Origin: Glycomyces sp. NRRL B-16210
GTDB taxonomy: Bacteria > Actinomycetota > Actinomycetes > Mycobacteriales > Micromonosporaceae
Assembly: GCF_000719515.1 (NCBI RefSeq)
Contig: NZ_JOGR01000006.1
Coordinates: forward strand, 248,001 to 312,000
DNA length: 64,000 bases
Reading direction: 5' to 3'
A program made the position numbers and the translations under genes. Of this stretch, positions 18,298-27,485 are shown in pieces (within the stretch, counting starts at the first letter, position 1; each line of letters begins with the position of its first letter). The notes under the pieces were generated by a model, which saw nothing but the letters and a program-made list of their open reading frames with translations, had not been told where the DNA came from and ran no database searches.

Positions 18298-19395
18298 AAG
18301 CCCCGACAAGTCCACTTCGCCGAACGTGGGGGTCGACCAGACCTCGGGCCCGCACGCGCCCAGGTCGGTGCGCACCTCGCCGCCCGGCAGCGCCACGACC
18401 TTGCAGGTGAAGTCGGCGTCGACCACGAGAGCGGCCGCGCCGCCGTCGAGCCCCTCCAGCGGGCGCACGGCGTAGAAACCGCCCTCGCTCACCCGATCCC
18501 AGGAGTCGCCGTCGAGGCGCCACAGGCCCATCGGCTCGTCTTCGAGGCACCCGTCGTACAGCTCGGCGAAGACCGCGTACAGCTTGCCGCCGTTGAAGAA
18601 CAGGTCCCAGGTCAGCACCTGCCCGCCGCGGCTCGCCTCGGGCGGCGCCACGACCGGCCCCGCCTCCAGCGAGGCGGTGTCGACCACGACCACGCCTTCG
18701 TTGACCGGGCACCCGTCCTGGCCGTCGCCCTCGTACTCGACCGCGAGGGCGCCGCCGCCGGCGCTCAGCGCCGTCCGCTGCGTCCACTGCCCCTGCCCTG
18801 ACGGGAGGTCGCCGACTGCGGCCGCCTCGCCGGTGCCCGGGTCGAGGAGCCACAGGTCCTCGGTGTCGGTGCGCGACTGCGGGCCCTCCTCGCCGACCAG
18901 GATGCGGCCCTCGACCGCGCCCCACACGCTGCCGCCGCGGGCCTGCTCGGCCTCGACCGGCACCGGTTCGGTCCCGTCCGAGCCGTCGGCCGGGAGCCAC
19001 CGGATCTCGCCGTCGCCGTACGCGAACAACTGGTCGTCGCCGAGGTAGACGCCCTGGCAGCCCGGGCCGCACTCGTGGTGCAGCGCGGGCCCGTCCGGAC
19101 CGGCCCACTGCCAGAAGCCGCCGCCGACGTTGACGGTCATGAGGCCGCCGCCGGGGGACCACAGCACGCGCTGGCCCGGGGTCGCGAAGGAGCCTTCGAG
19201 CGGGCGGGCCTCGCCGTCCCACACCGCGACCACCGTGGAGTCGCGGGCGACGATCACCGCCAGGCTCGGCGGCGCGTCGACCGCGCCGGTCTCCTCCGAG
19301 GACTCCGGCGGGCCTTGGCAGGCGCCGGCGAGAGCGAGGGCGGCGGCACTGAGGACGGTTGCCGCCCAACGGCTCCTGGAGACGGATCGAGGCAT
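18286..19395 (-). CDS. Lipoprotein with probable beta-propeller-like repeats
   Basis: A 369-residue protein with a lipoprotein signal: basic start, hydrophobic core and lipobox ALAGAC with Cys26. After a short acidic linker the chain is all-beta in appearance, with repeated W-x-G/D-turn segments (AVWDGEARPLEG, FWQWAGPDGPAL, EIRWLPADGSDG, DLWLLDPGTGEA), suggesting a propeller-like extracytoplasmic domain. I do not recognise a specific family. TAGGGT (minus strand, 19402-19407) ends 6 nt before the ATG, so it is probably leaderless. Confidence 0.8.
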   Translation of the reverse strand: MPRSVSRSRWAATVLSAAALALAGACQGPPESSEETGAVDAPPSLAVIVARDSTVVAVWDGEARPLEGSFATPGQRVLWSPGGGLMTVNVGGGFWQWAGPDGPALHHECGPGCQGVYLGDDQLFAYGDGEIRWLPADGSDGTEPVPVEAEQARGGSVWGAVEGRILVGEEGPQSRTDTEDLWLLDPGTGEAAAVGDLPSGQGQWTQRTALSAGGGALAVEYEGDGQDGCPVNEGVVVVDTASLEAGPVVAPPEASRGGQVLTWDLFFNGGKLYAVFAELYDGCLEDEPMGLWRLDGDSWDRVSEGGFYAVRPLEGLDGGAAALVVDADFTCKVVALPGGEVRTDLGACGPEVWSTPTFGEVDLSGLSAR

Positions 19396-19505
19396 GGGCC
19401 CACCCTATGGCGCGGCGGCCGGGTACGGACGGGAACGGGCCGGTGTCGCCCTGCTGCTAGAATGGCTCCGCGCGGGACGGTCGATTCGATCGACGCCGCC
19501 CGCGG

Positions 19506-19577
19506 TGGCCCGTGGTGTAATTGGCAACACTACTGATTTTGGTTCAGTCATTTCAGGTTCGAGTCCTGGCGGGCCAG
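19506..19577 (+). tRNA. tRNA-Gln (anticodon TTG), CCA encoded at 19578-19580
   Basis: The 7-bp acceptor stem TGGCCCG (19506-19512) pairs with CGGGCCA (19570-19576). The anticodon stem ACTGA/TCAGT encloses loop TTTTGGT with anticodon TTG at 19539-19541. The T arm carries GGTTCGAGTCC. CCA is encoded. TAGAAT at 19458-19463 fits a -10 box. Confidence 0.97.
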
Positions 19578-19708
19578 CCATCCACACCCCTTCGCGAACC
19601 AGGGCATCAGCCTTCAAAACGGACACCTGGGGGCCCCATTTCAAACATCCCCGGCGGGTCCGACAGTGCCGGTCTCGAACAAGTCCCGAGCTCCGGTCGC
19701 ATTCGCGC

Positions 19709-20797
19709 TCACCGCATCCGGTCGAACAGGGCCGCGAAGCCCGTCTCCGCCGCACCGATCAGCGGGCCCTCCTGGCCCAGCACCGGCGTGCGCAGCCGCA
19801 GCCGCGAACGCAGATGCGGCAGCGTCGTCTCCGCCAGCGCCGACCGCACCGGCGCCGCCGCCGACAGGTACAGCTCCCGCAGCCAGCCGCCGAACAGGAT
19901 CTCGTCCGGGCCCGTCGCGGTCACCACCGCGCCCAGCGCCCGCCCCAGGTCCTGACCGGACCTGCGCAGCCCGTCCTTCGCCGACGCGTCGCCCATGCCC
20001 GCCGCCATCGTGGCGCGCTCGATGTCCTCGGCGTACCCGAAGGCCTCCATCTCCGCCTCCAGGCACCCCCGCAGCCCGCACGCGCACTCCTGACCGTTCG
20101 GCTCCACCACTATGTGCCCCAACTGGATCGACCCGCCGCGCTGCGACCGGCCCTCCACCACCAGCCCAGCGGTCACGCCCCGGCCCCCGTGCAGGTACAG
20201 CAGCTTCGTCGCCTCGAAGGCGTCGCCCCGAGTCCACTCGCCGACCGCCGCGGCCGTCGCCGTGTCCACCACCAGCCACTCCCGGCCGGTCGCGTCCGCC
20301 AGGTCCGCCGCTACATCGCTGCCGGCCCAACCCAGCTCCGTCGAATGCGCCACCTCGCCCGCGTCGACCAGCCCCGGCACCGCCGCGACCGCCTCGGCCC
20401 CCGCGCCCTCCACCAGCGCGGCCGCCGCGGCGGCGGCCGCAGACGCCTCCACCCCCGTCAGCAGAGGCGTCTCGGCCCGCTCCAGCACCTCCCCGCCCAG
20501 TCCGTACAGCGCGAACCGGACCCGGTCGGCGCGGATCTCCACCGCCGCCACCGATTCGGCCTTGGGAACGCAGGCGACCAGGGTCGAAGGCCGGCCGGCC
20601 GAACCGGTCGACCGGCCCGTCGTCTCCTGGATGTGGCCCGACTCCGCCAGGTCCGCGGCGATCGTGGCGATCGTGGACCTGTTGAGCCCCAAGGCCTCGG
20701 TGAGTTCGGCGCGCGTCTGGGGACCATGCCGGTGGAGCTGTTCGAGCAGTGCCGCCCGGTTGCGCCTGCGCAGCTCCTCGGTCCCTGGCCGAGCCAC
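19709..20797 (-). CDS. ROK-family transcriptional regulator
   Basis: A 362-residue XylR/NagC-type regulator. The N-terminal winged helix-turn-helix (about 8-60: RRRNRAALLEQLHRHGPQTRAELTEALGLNRSTIATIAADL) is followed by a ROK sugar-kinase-like domain with the zinc motif GQECACGLRGCLEAE at about 224-238. It starts 3 bp after the permease stop, so it is the last gene of the sugar ABC transporter operon and probably its repressor, with a sugar effector. The kinase catalytic Asp is not obvious, as expected for a regulator. Confidence 0.93.
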   Translation of the reverse strand: MARPGTEELRRRNRAALLEQLHRHGPQTRAELTEALGLNRSTIATIAADLAESGHIQETTGRSTGSAGRPSTLVACVPKAESVAAVEIRADRVRFALYGLGGEVLERAETPLLTGVEASAAAAAAAALVEGAGAEAVAAVPGLVDAGEVAHSTELGWAGSDVAADLADATGREWLVVDTATAAAVGEWTRGDAFEATKLLYLHGGRGVTAGLVVEGRSQRGGSIQLGHIVVEPNGQECACGLRGCLEAEMEAFGYAEDIERATMAAGMGDASAKDGLRRSGQDLGRALGAVVTATGPDEILFGGWLRELYLSAAAPVRSALAETTLPHLRSRLRLRTPVLGQEGPLIGAAETGFAALFDRMR

Positions 20798-20800
20798 CGC

Positions 20801-22078
20801 TCAGTGCCTGCCGAACAGCTTGCCCCGGCCCCGGGACATGGCGTCGACGCCCGCGGCGAGCAGCAGCACCGCCCCGGTCACGCCGAAGCGCACGCCGGAG
20901 CTCAATCCCATCAAGCCCATGCCGTTGTTGATGATCGCCACGACCGCTCCGCCCAGCAGCGCGGCCCGGACGGTGCCCTTGCCGCCGAAGAGGCTCGCGC
21001 CGCCGATGACGGCCGCCCCCACCGACAAGAGCAGCACGTTGGAGCCGCCGGTGTTCGGGTCCACCGACGCCGCCCGCGAGGCCGCGACGATGCCGCCGAC
21101 CGCGGCCATGGCCGAGCAGATCACGAACGCGGCGATCCGCACCCGGTCGACGTTGACGCCCGCGCGCACCGCGGCCTCGGCGTTGCCGCCCACCGCGTAG
21201 AGGTGTCGCCCGAACCTGGTGCGGTGCAGCACGAACGTCCACACCGCGAACAGCCCGCCCAGGATCACGACCACCACGGGCACGCCCGTGAGCGAGATGA
21301 TCTGCGGGTTCGCCGAGCGCTCCAGGTTGAGCAGGAACACCGTCGCCGTCAGCAGGGCCGTCAGCGACGCGATCCGCGCCAGCACCACCGCGAGCGGCTC
21401 GTGCACGAGCGAGCGGCCCACCCGCCGGCGCCACCGGTTCAGTTGCAGCGCCGCGTAACCGGCGACCGCCAGGACCAGGAGCACCCAGCCCTGCCACCGC
21501 TCCAGGTTCCCGCCGGCGACGGCCTTGACCGTGTCGTTGTGGATCGTGATGTTCGTGCCCTCCTTGAGGATCATGAGCACGATCCCCTGGAAGGCCAGGA
21601 ACGCCGCGAGCGTCACCACGAACGAGGGGATGCCGAGCTTGACCACGAGCGTGCCCAGCACCAGCCCGATCACCACCCCGGTGGCGATGGCCGCGCCGAT
21701 GGCCACCGGCCACGGCATCCCCCAGTTGGTGAGGACCACCGCCATGATCGAGGCGCACACGCCCGAGGCGAACCCCGCCGACAGGTCGATCTCGCCGATG
21801 ACGAGCACGAACACCAGGCCCATGGCGATGCACGCCACGGCCGCGCCCTGCCCGAAGAGGTTCGCGAGGTTCCCCACCGACAGGAACACCGGCTGCGAGG
21901 CCCCGAAGAACGCGCACAGCGCGATGATCCCGGCCACGGCCGGAAGCGCCCCGACCTCGCCCGAGCGGACCTCGGACCAGTAGCCCTTGACGTGGTCGAG
22001 CACGGCGCGGACCGCGCCCGGCTCGGTGCCGGCCCCCGGCGGGGCCTCGGCGTCTTCCGCTTGCACAGGCGCGCTCAC
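20801..22078 (-). CDS. Sugar ABC transporter permease, XylH type
   Basis: A 425-residue membrane permease with about ten or more membrane segments. It carries the family features VLVIGEIDLSAGF, LGTLVVKLGIPSFVVTLAAFLAFQGI, GRHLYAVGGNAEAAVRAGVNVDRV and GGASLFGGKGTVRAALLGG. GTG 22078 is chosen because it overlaps the stop of the ATPase gene (GTGA). The extended middle (about residues 195-275) between the two halves is the feature that separates XylH-type from shorter RbsC-type permeases. Xylose as substrate is inferred from resemblance only. Confidence 0.92.
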   Translation of the reverse strand: MSAPVQAEDAEAPPGAGTEPGAVRAVLDHVKGYWSEVRSGEVGALPAVAGIIALCAFFGASQPVFLSVGNLANLFGQGAAVACIAMGLVFVLVIGEIDLSAGFASGVCASIMAVVLTNWGMPWPVAIGAAIATGVVIGLVLGTLVVKLGIPSFVVTLAAFLAFQGIVLMILKEGTNITIHNDTVKAVAGGNLERWQGWVLLVLAVAGYAALQLNRWRRRVGRSLVHEPLAVVLARIASLTALLTATVFLLNLERSANPQIISLTGVPVVVVILGGLFAVWTFVLHRTRFGRHLYAVGGNAEAAVRAGVNVDRVRIAAFVICSAMAAVGGIVAASRAASVDPNTGGSNVLLLSVGAAVIGGASLFGGKGTVRAALLGGAVVAIINNGMGLMGLSSGVRFGVTGAVLLLAAGVDAMSRGRGKLFGRH

Positions 22079-22848
22079 TGCCGGGCTCCGTTCGTGCCGT
22101 TGGTGTCGATGAGACCCGACGTTCCGGACCGTCCGCTGGTGATCAGCTCGACCACCTGCGACTGGGTCGCGTCGGCCGCGTCGATCACGGCCGCCATGCG
22201 CCCCAGGTACAGCGCGGCGATCCGGTCGGCCACCGCGAAGACGTCGTTGAGGTTGTGGGAGATGTAGAGGACGGCCAGGCCCTGGTCGGCCAGGCGCCGG
22301 ATGAGTTCGAGCACCTGGCGGGTCTGGGCCACGCCGAGCGCGGCGGTCGGCTCGTCGAGGATGACCAGCTGCGAGTTCCACAGGACCGCCTTGGCGATGG
22401 CGACGGTCTGGCGCTGGCCGCCCGAAAGGCTGGCGACCGGCTGGCGGAGGTTGCGGATGGTCCGCACGGCGAGCGACTTGAGCGTCTCGGCGGCGAGCTG
22501 CTCCATGGCGTCGTCGTCGAGGACCAGGCCCCGGCGCTTCTCGCGGCCGAGGAAGAGGTTCTCGACCACGTCGAGGTTGTCGCACAGGGCGAGGTCCTGG
22601 TAGACGACCTCGATGCCGAGCGCGGCGGCGTCGCGCGGATCGGAGATGGTGCGCACCTCGTCGTTGACGCTGATGGTGCCGCCGTCGATGCCGTGGATGC
22701 CGGCCACGCACTTGACGAGGGTGGACTTGCCGGCGCCGTTGTCGCCGACGAGGGCGCAGACCTCTCCGGCGTCGATCGACAGATCGACGTCGGAGAGGAC
22801 CTCCACCGGTCCGAAGCGTTTCGAGAGTCCGGTGAGTTCGAGCAGCAC
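22075..22848 (-). CDS. Sugar ABC transporter ATP-binding protein, single domain
   Basis: A 257-residue ABC ATPase. The Walker A motif is GDNGAGKST (about 35-43), the signature is SLSGGQRQ (about 139-146), Walker B is LVILDEP (about 160-166), and the switch His is in YISHNL. XylG and RbsA carry two fused ATPase domains in about 500 residues; here there is only one, so two copies must dimerise. The GTG start follows AGGGG, 9 bp after the substrate-binding protein gene. Confidence 0.93.
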   Translation of the reverse strand: MLLELTGLSKRFGPVEVLSDVDLSIDAGEVCALVGDNGAGKSTLVKCVAGIHGIDGGTISVNDEVRTISDPRDAAALGIEVVYQDLALCDNLDVVENLFLGREKRRGLVLDDDAMEQLAAETLKSLAVRTIRNLRQPVASLSGGQRQTVAIAKAVLWNSQLVILDEPTAALGVAQTRQVLELIRRLADQGLAVLYISHNLNDVFAVADRIAALYLGRMAAVIDAADATQSQVVELITSGRSGTSGLIDTNGTNGARQ

Positions 22849-22857
22849 GTGCAGCCC

Positions 22858-23988
22858 CTAACCGATCCCGTGCTCGTCGCACAGCGCGGCGAAGTCGTCG
22901 GCGCACAGCTCGGCCGCGTCGACGTAGCCGTCGTCGACCACCGCCTGGATGTTGTGGGCGGTGACGGCGACCGGGTCGAGGAGCACCGAGGCGACCTCGT
23001 CGCCCGAGACGGGGTCGACGACGCTGGCGTCGGTCTCCGGCTTCTCGCCGTTGGCGAGGGCCACGGCCAGCTCGGCGGCCGCGTTGGCCTCCTTCTCGAC
23101 GGCCTTGTAGACGGTCATGCACTGGTCGCCCAGCAGGATGTTCTGGAGGCCCTGGACGGTCGCGTCCTGCCCGGTGACGGGCACGGTGCCGTTGAGGCTG
23201 TTGCGCTCCAGGACGGTGATGACCGCGTGCGCGAGGCCGTCGTTGGCCGCCAGGACCCCGTCGATCTCAGTGCCGGTGTCGGTGAGCATCTGCTCGAAGA
23301 GGGTGCCGCCCTGGGCGTTGTCCCAGTCGGGGACCCACTCGTCGGGGCCCTTGGTGAAGGTGCCGTCCTCGTAGAGCGGGTCGAGGACCGAGTCGTAGCC
23401 GTTCTTGAACAGCGTGGCGTTGTTGTCGGTGGGGGAGCCGTTGAGTTCGGCGATGAGCGGGTTCTCGACCCCTTCGAGGCAGTCGACCAGGCCCTGGCCC
23501 TGGAGCACGCCGACCTGCTCGTTGTCGAAGCTCACGTAGTAGTCGGCGCCGCCGCCCTCGGTGAGGCGGTCGTAGTCGATGGTGGCCACGCCCTGGGACC
23601 TGGCCTTCTCGATGACGGTGGCCCCGGTGCCGGAGTCGAGGTTGACGGTGACCAGGACGTTGACGCCCTTGGTGAGCATCTGGTCGGCGATGGTCTGGAA
23701 GTCCTCGCGGCTGCCCTGGGCGTTCTGGATGTCGTAGTCGACCCCCGCCGCCTCGAAGGCCGCTTCGAGGTACTTGCGGTCGGCGGTCTCCCAGCGGTCG
23801 GACGAGGCCGAGTCGGGGAGGATGACGCCGATGAACGGGGTGTCGCCGTCGCCGCCGCCGTCGGCGTCGTCGTCCCCACCGCCGCAGGCGGTCAGGGTCA
23901 GGGCGAGCGCCGCGGCGGCGGCCGTGCCCATCGCGGCCCGGCCGAAGGAGCGGCCGGCTTTCGGACTGTGCGTTCTCAGAAAGTGCAT
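22858..23988 (-). CDS. Sugar ABC transporter substrate-binding lipoprotein, XylF type
   Basis: A 376-residue lipoprotein. The signal peptide ends in lipobox LTAC (Cys at about 35) followed by a Gly/Asp-rich linker. The mature chain has the periplasmic sugar-binding fold: IGVILPDSASSDRWETADRKYLEAAF, QTIADQMLTKGVNVLVTVNLD, VATIDYDRLTEGGGADYYVSFDN, and VLAANDGLAHAVI before the last lobe. It is most like XylF. ATG 23988 follows GGAGG. First gene of the four-gene operon, downstream of an inverted repeat. Confidence 0.93.
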   Translation of the reverse strand: MHFLRTHSPKAGRSFGRAAMGTAAAAALALTLTACGGGDDDADGGGDGDTPFIGVILPDSASSDRWETADRKYLEAAFEAAGVDYDIQNAQGSREDFQTIADQMLTKGVNVLVTVNLDSGTGATVIEKARSQGVATIDYDRLTEGGGADYYVSFDNEQVGVLQGQGLVDCLEGVENPLIAELNGSPTDNNATLFKNGYDSVLDPLYEDGTFTKGPDEWVPDWDNAQGGTLFEQMLTDTGTEIDGVLAANDGLAHAVITVLERNSLNGTVPVTGQDATVQGLQNILLGDQCMTVYKAVEKEANAAAELAVALANGEKPETDASVVDPVSGDEVASVLLDPVAVTAHNIQAVVDDGYVDAAELCADDFAALCDEHGIG

Positions 23989-24010
23989 GAGAGGTGCCTC
24001 CAGTATTTGT

Positions 24011-24024
24011 TGTTGACTGCAACA
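24011..24024. promoter_or_regulatory. Operator-like inverted repeat before the sugar ABC operon
   Basis: TGTTG (24011-24015) and CAACA (24020-24024) flank a 4-nt centre, 22 bp upstream of the substrate-binding gene and within a locally AT-rich stretch. It lies where a repressor would block the start of minus-strand transcription and is a candidate site for the ROK regulator of the same operon. A second short dyad GAACGTGTTC is at 24067-24076. Confidence 0.45.
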
Positions 24025-24166
24025 TATGACGCGTGATGCAGATCGCACAAGTCTCAGCGGTGTGGAGAACGTGTTCCATGCGTAACGATTCGGTAATGAA
24101 CCCCTTCGGGGCGCGTCGGTCGACCGGGCCCGTACACCTCCCCGCAACCGACTACCATGGCCCATC

Positions 24167-25597
24167 ATGAGCAGTGAGCGTTCGGCGATCATCCTGGCCG
24201 CTGGCCTGGGCACCCGCATGAAGTCGACCCGTCCCAAAGTCCTCCACGAGCTGCTCGGCCGCTCGCTGCTGGGGCACGTCCTGCGCAGCGTCAAGGCCGC
24301 CGGGCCCGAGCGCCAGATCGTGGTTGTCGGCGCCGCCGCCGACCAGGTCCGCGCCCACCTCGCCGAGCACGCCCCCGAGGCCGCGACCGTCTTCCAGGAC
24401 AAGCAGCTCGGCACCGGCCACGCCGTGCGCGTCGCCATGGAGGCGAACCCGGACCTGACCGGCACCGTCCTCGTCGCCGCCGGCGACACCCCGCTGCTGC
24501 GCGCCGAGACCCTCGCCGAACTCCTCGCCGTCCACGAGAAGAACCGCAACGCCGCCACCGTCCTGACCGCCGTGGTCGAGGACCCGCACGGCCTCGGCCG
24601 CATCGTGCGCGACGGCGACGGCAGCGTGCTGCGCATCGTCGAGCACCGCGACGCCGACCCCGAGGAACTGGCCATCGACGAGGTCAACTCCGCGATCTAC
24701 GCCTTCGACGCCGAGGTCCTGCGCGCCCAGCTCGCCCGCCTCGACACCGCCAACGACCAGGGCGAGGAATACCTCACCGACGTGCTCGAACTCGCCCGCG
24801 AGGCCGGGCACGCCATCGGCGCGGTCGTCGTCGACGACCCCACCGAGGTCCTCGGCTGCAACGACCGCGCCCAGCTCGCCGCCCTGCGCCGCATCCTCCA
24901 GGGCCGCATCAACACCGAGCTGATGAAGTCCGGCGTCACCATGGAGGACCCCGAGACCACCTGGATCGACGCCACCGCCAAGGTCGCCCCCGACGTCCTG
25001 ATCCACCCCGGCGTGCAGCTCAAGGGCGCCAGCGCCGTCGACACCGGCGCCGAGATCGGCCCCGACACGACCCTGACCGACACCATCGTCGGCGCCGGCG
25101 CGGTCGTGGTGCGCAGCCACGCCGACCAGGCCACCGTCGGCGAAGGCGCCCACGTCGGCCCCTTCGCGCACCTGCGCCCGGCCTCCAAACTCGCCGAGGA
25201 CGCCAAGGTCGGCGCGTTCGTCGAGACCAAGAACGTCGAGATCGGCCCCGGCGCGAAGGCCAACCACCTCGCCTACCTCGGCGACGCCACCGTCGGCGCC
25301 AAGGCCAACATCGGCTGCGGGGTCATCACCGCCAACTACGACGGGGTCAACAAGCACCGCACCGAGATCGGCGAGGCCGCCTTCATCGGCTGCGACAGCG
25401 TCCTGGTCGCCCCCGTCTCGGTCGGCGACGGCGCCTACGTCGCCGCCGGCTCCACCATCGTCAAGGACGTCGAGCCCGGCGACCTCGGCGTCGCCCGCGC
25501 CCGCCAGGCCTCCCTCCCCGGCTGGGTCGCCATGAAGCGCCCCGGCACGGTCTCCGACAAGGCCGCGAAGCGCGCCAAGGGAGTGTCCGGAGGGTGA
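24167..25597 (+). CDS. glmU: Bifunctional GlcN-1-P acetyltransferase / GlcNAc-1-P uridyltransferase
   Basis: Makes UDP-GlcNAc for peptidoglycan. In the 476-residue protein the N-terminal uridyltransferase (about 1-235) has LAAGLGTRMKSTRPKVLH, the UTP-binding loop, and AAGDTPLL. The C-terminal left-handed beta helix (about 260-450) has hexapeptide repeats and the acetyltransferase segment LAYLGDATVGAKANIGCGVITANYDG. TACCAT (24153-24158) ends 8 nt before the ATG, indicating a leaderless transcript. prs follows 98 bp later, the usual actinobacterial pairing. Confidence 0.97.
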   Translation: MSSERSAIILAAGLGTRMKSTRPKVLHELLGRSLLGHVLRSVKAAGPERQIVVVGAAADQVRAHLAEHAPEAATVFQDKQLGTGHAVRVAMEANPDLTGTVLVAAGDTPLLRAETLAELLAVHEKNRNAATVLTAVVEDPHGLGRIVRDGDGSVLRIVEHRDADPEELAIDEVNSAIYAFDAEVLRAQLARLDTANDQGEEYLTDVLELAREAGHAIGAVVVDDPTEVLGCNDRAQLAALRRILQGRINTELMKSGVTMEDPETTWIDATAKVAPDVLIHPGVQLKGASAVDTGAEIGPDTTLTDTIVGAGAVVVRSHADQATVGEGAHVGPFAHLRPASKLAEDAKVGAFVETKNVEIGPGAKANHLAYLGDATVGAKANIGCGVITANYDGVNKHRTEIGEAAFIGCDSVLVAPVSVGDGAYVAAGSTIVKDVEPGDLGVARARQASLPGWVAMKRPGTVSDKAAKRAKGVSGG

Positions 25598-25612
25598 CGC
25601 GACACTTAAAGA

Positions 25613-25640
25613 CCCGGTCCCCTCGCGCCTGCGGACCGGG
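25613..25640 (+). terminator. Hairpin after glmU
   Basis: CCCGGTCC (25613-25620) pairs with GGACCGGG (25633-25640) around a 12-nt loop, 15 bp after the glmU stop. It may be a partial terminator before prs. Confidence 0.5.
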
Positions 25641-25695
25641 CAGGGGACACTGGAGCCGTCACAGGTTCAGGTGAGACGACCTATGGGGGAGCCCA

Positions 25696-26679
25696 ATGGC
25701 GAGCATGTCCGCTTCCAACTCCAAGATGCTCATGCTGTTCTCCGGGCGCGCCTACCCGGAGCTGGCTGAGGAGATCGGCAAGCACCTCGGGGTCGCGCCG
25801 ACCCCGATGAGCGCCTACTCGTTCGCGAACGGCGAACTGTTCGTGCGCTACCAGGAGTCCGTACGCGGATGCGACGCCTTCGTCGTCCAGTCTATGCCCG
25901 CGCCGATCAACGAATGGGTCATGGAGACCCTCATCATGATCGACGCGCTCAAGCGCGGCTCGGCCAAACGCATCACCGTCGTGCTGCCGTTCTACCCCTA
26001 TGCACGCCAGGACAAGAAGCACCGCGGCCGCGAGCCGATCTCCGCGCGCCTCATGGCCGACCTGCTCAAGACCGCCGGCGCTGACCGCATCCTCACCGTC
26101 GACCTCCACACCGCCCAGATCCAGGGCTTCTTCGACGGCCCCGTGGACCACCTCTTCGCCATGGGCATCCTCGCGCGCTACGTGGAAGAGAAGTACGCCG
26201 ACCGCCAGATGGCGATCGTCTCGCCCGACACCGGCCGCGTGCGCCTCGCCGAGCGCTGGTCCGACCGCCTCGGCGGCTGCCCCATCGCGTTCGTGCACAA
26301 GACCCGCGACCCGCTCAAGCCCAACCAGGTCGTCGCCCACAAGGTGGTCGGCGACGTCGAGGGCCGCACCTGCCTGCTCATCGACGACATGATCGACACC
26401 GCCGGCACCATCTGCTCGGCCGCCGAGATGCTCCACCAGTCCGGCGTCGAGGACATCGTGATCGCCTCCACCCACCCGATCATGTCCGGCCCCGCCGCCG
26501 AGCGCCTCGCCGCCGCCCCCGTCAGCGAGGTCATCGTGACCAACACGCTGCCGCTGCCCAAAGAAGCCGCCGACCTCGAGAAGCTCACCGTCCTCTCCAT
26601 CGCCCCGCTGGTCGCCAAGGCCATCTGGGAGGTCTTCAACGACGGCTCGGTCACGACCCTCTTCGGCGGTCTTTCGTAG
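25696..26679 (+). CDS. prs: Ribose-phosphate pyrophosphokinase
   Basis: Makes PRPP from ribose 5-phosphate and ATP for nucleotide, His and Trp synthesis. The 327-residue protein shows FSGRAYPELAEEIGKHLG, FANGELFVRYQESVRGCDAFVVQS, FYPYARQDKKHRGREPISARL, DLHTAQIQGFF and the PRPP loop CLLIDDMIDTAGTI. The ATG follows GGGGGAG. The VSPDTGRVRLAERWSDRLGG segment is the actinobacterial form of the flexible loop. Confidence 0.96.
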   Translation: MASMSASNSKMLMLFSGRAYPELAEEIGKHLGVAPTPMSAYSFANGELFVRYQESVRGCDAFVVQSMPAPINEWVMETLIMIDALKRGSAKRITVVLPFYPYARQDKKHRGREPISARLMADLLKTAGADRILTVDLHTAQIQGFFDGPVDHLFAMGILARYVEEKYADRQMAIVSPDTGRVRLAERWSDRLGGCPIAFVHKTRDPLKPNQVVAHKVVGDVEGRTCLLIDDMIDTAGTICSAAEMLHQSGVEDIVIASTHPIMSGPAAERLAAAPVSEVIVTNTLPLPKEAADLEKLTVLSIAPLVAKAIWEVFNDGSVTTLFGGLS

Positions 26680-26723
26680 GTCACACCGCGACGCCCGTGT
26701 CAAGCCCGATCCGACGCGCGTAG

Positions 26724-26880
26724 TACTCTGGTGGGGTTGCCGACGGCGAGGGTGTCCTCCAGAGGGCGCCGTAATCGACGCGAGGCGTAGGTCTCTTTCA
26801 GGGCTGACCGCCCTTCTGAATGCCGACGTGAGCGTCGAGCGCCGCATGAAATGTTGCTTGAAAAACAGGGGAGTATTTCC
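26724..26880 (+). promoter_or_regulatory. Probable rplY promoter -10 box and leader
   Basis: TACTCT at 26724-26729 fits a -10 box, and no convincing -35 box is seen. The leader of about 145 nt contains several stems and ends in AGGGGAG before GTG 26881. No known leader family assigned. Confidence 0.35.
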
Positions 26881-27474
26881 GTGTCCGAAGTTCGTATCAG
26901 CGCCGAGCCTCGCACTGACTTCGGGAAGGGCGGTGCCCGCCGTACGCGCCGGGCTGGAAAGGTTCCCGCGGTGGTCTACGGCCACGGCGAGAAGCCGACC
27001 CACATCTCCCTTCCCGGGCTCGAGTTCGCCGCCGCCATCCGCAAGGGCGGCGCCAACCAGCTCATCAGCGTCGAGGTCTCCGACGGCTCCCGCGTCCTGG
27101 TGATCCCCAAGGACATCCAGCGCGACGCGCTCCGCGACGACATCGTCCACGCCGACCTCCTGATCGTGCGCCAGGGCGAGACCATCACCACCGACATCCC
27201 GATCAACTACGTCGGCGAGGGCGAGAAGGGCGGGCTCGTGGTGCACGAGCTCAACACCCTGACCGTCGAGGTCGCCGCCACCGCGATCCCCGAGACCATC
27301 GAGGTCAGCATCGAGGGCCTCGCGATCGGCTCGCAGCGCTACGTCCGTGAGATCACCGTGCCCGAGGGCATCGTCATCCTCACCGACGGCGACCAGGTCG
27401 TCGCCTCCGTCAGCGAGCCCCGCGGCGAAGCCGACGCCGAGGACGAGGCCGCCGAGGGCGAAGCCGCCGAGTAG
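26881..27474 (+). CDS. rplY: 50S ribosomal protein L25 / general stress protein Ctc
   Basis: A 197-residue 5S-rRNA-binding protein. The N-terminal L25 domain (EVRISAEPRTDFGKGGARRTRRAGKVPAVVYG) is followed by the C-terminal TL5-type beta domain (about 95-180) and an acidic Glu/Ala tail. GTG 26881 follows AGGGGAG at a good distance and gives the usual start SEVRISAEPR; an upstream ATG at 26851 lacks a ribosome binding site. pth follows 11 bp later, as in most actinobacteria. Confidence 0.95.
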   Translation: MSEVRISAEPRTDFGKGGARRTRRAGKVPAVVYGHGEKPTHISLPGLEFAAAIRKGGANQLISVEVSDGSRVLVIPKDIQRDALRDDIVHADLLIVRQGETITTDIPINYVGEGEKGGLVVHELNTLTVEVAATAIPETIEVSIEGLAIGSQRYVREITVPEGIVILTDGDQVVASVSEPRGEADAEDEAAEGEAAE

Positions 27475-27485
27475 TCGAGACGACG

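Noticed and set aside
19130..22267. Open frame of 1045 codons on the plus strand across the lipoprotein promoter, tRNA-Gln and ABC transporter genes
   Set aside because: It runs through a tRNA gene and is antisense to well-supported genes; low-complexity Arg/Pro/His content.
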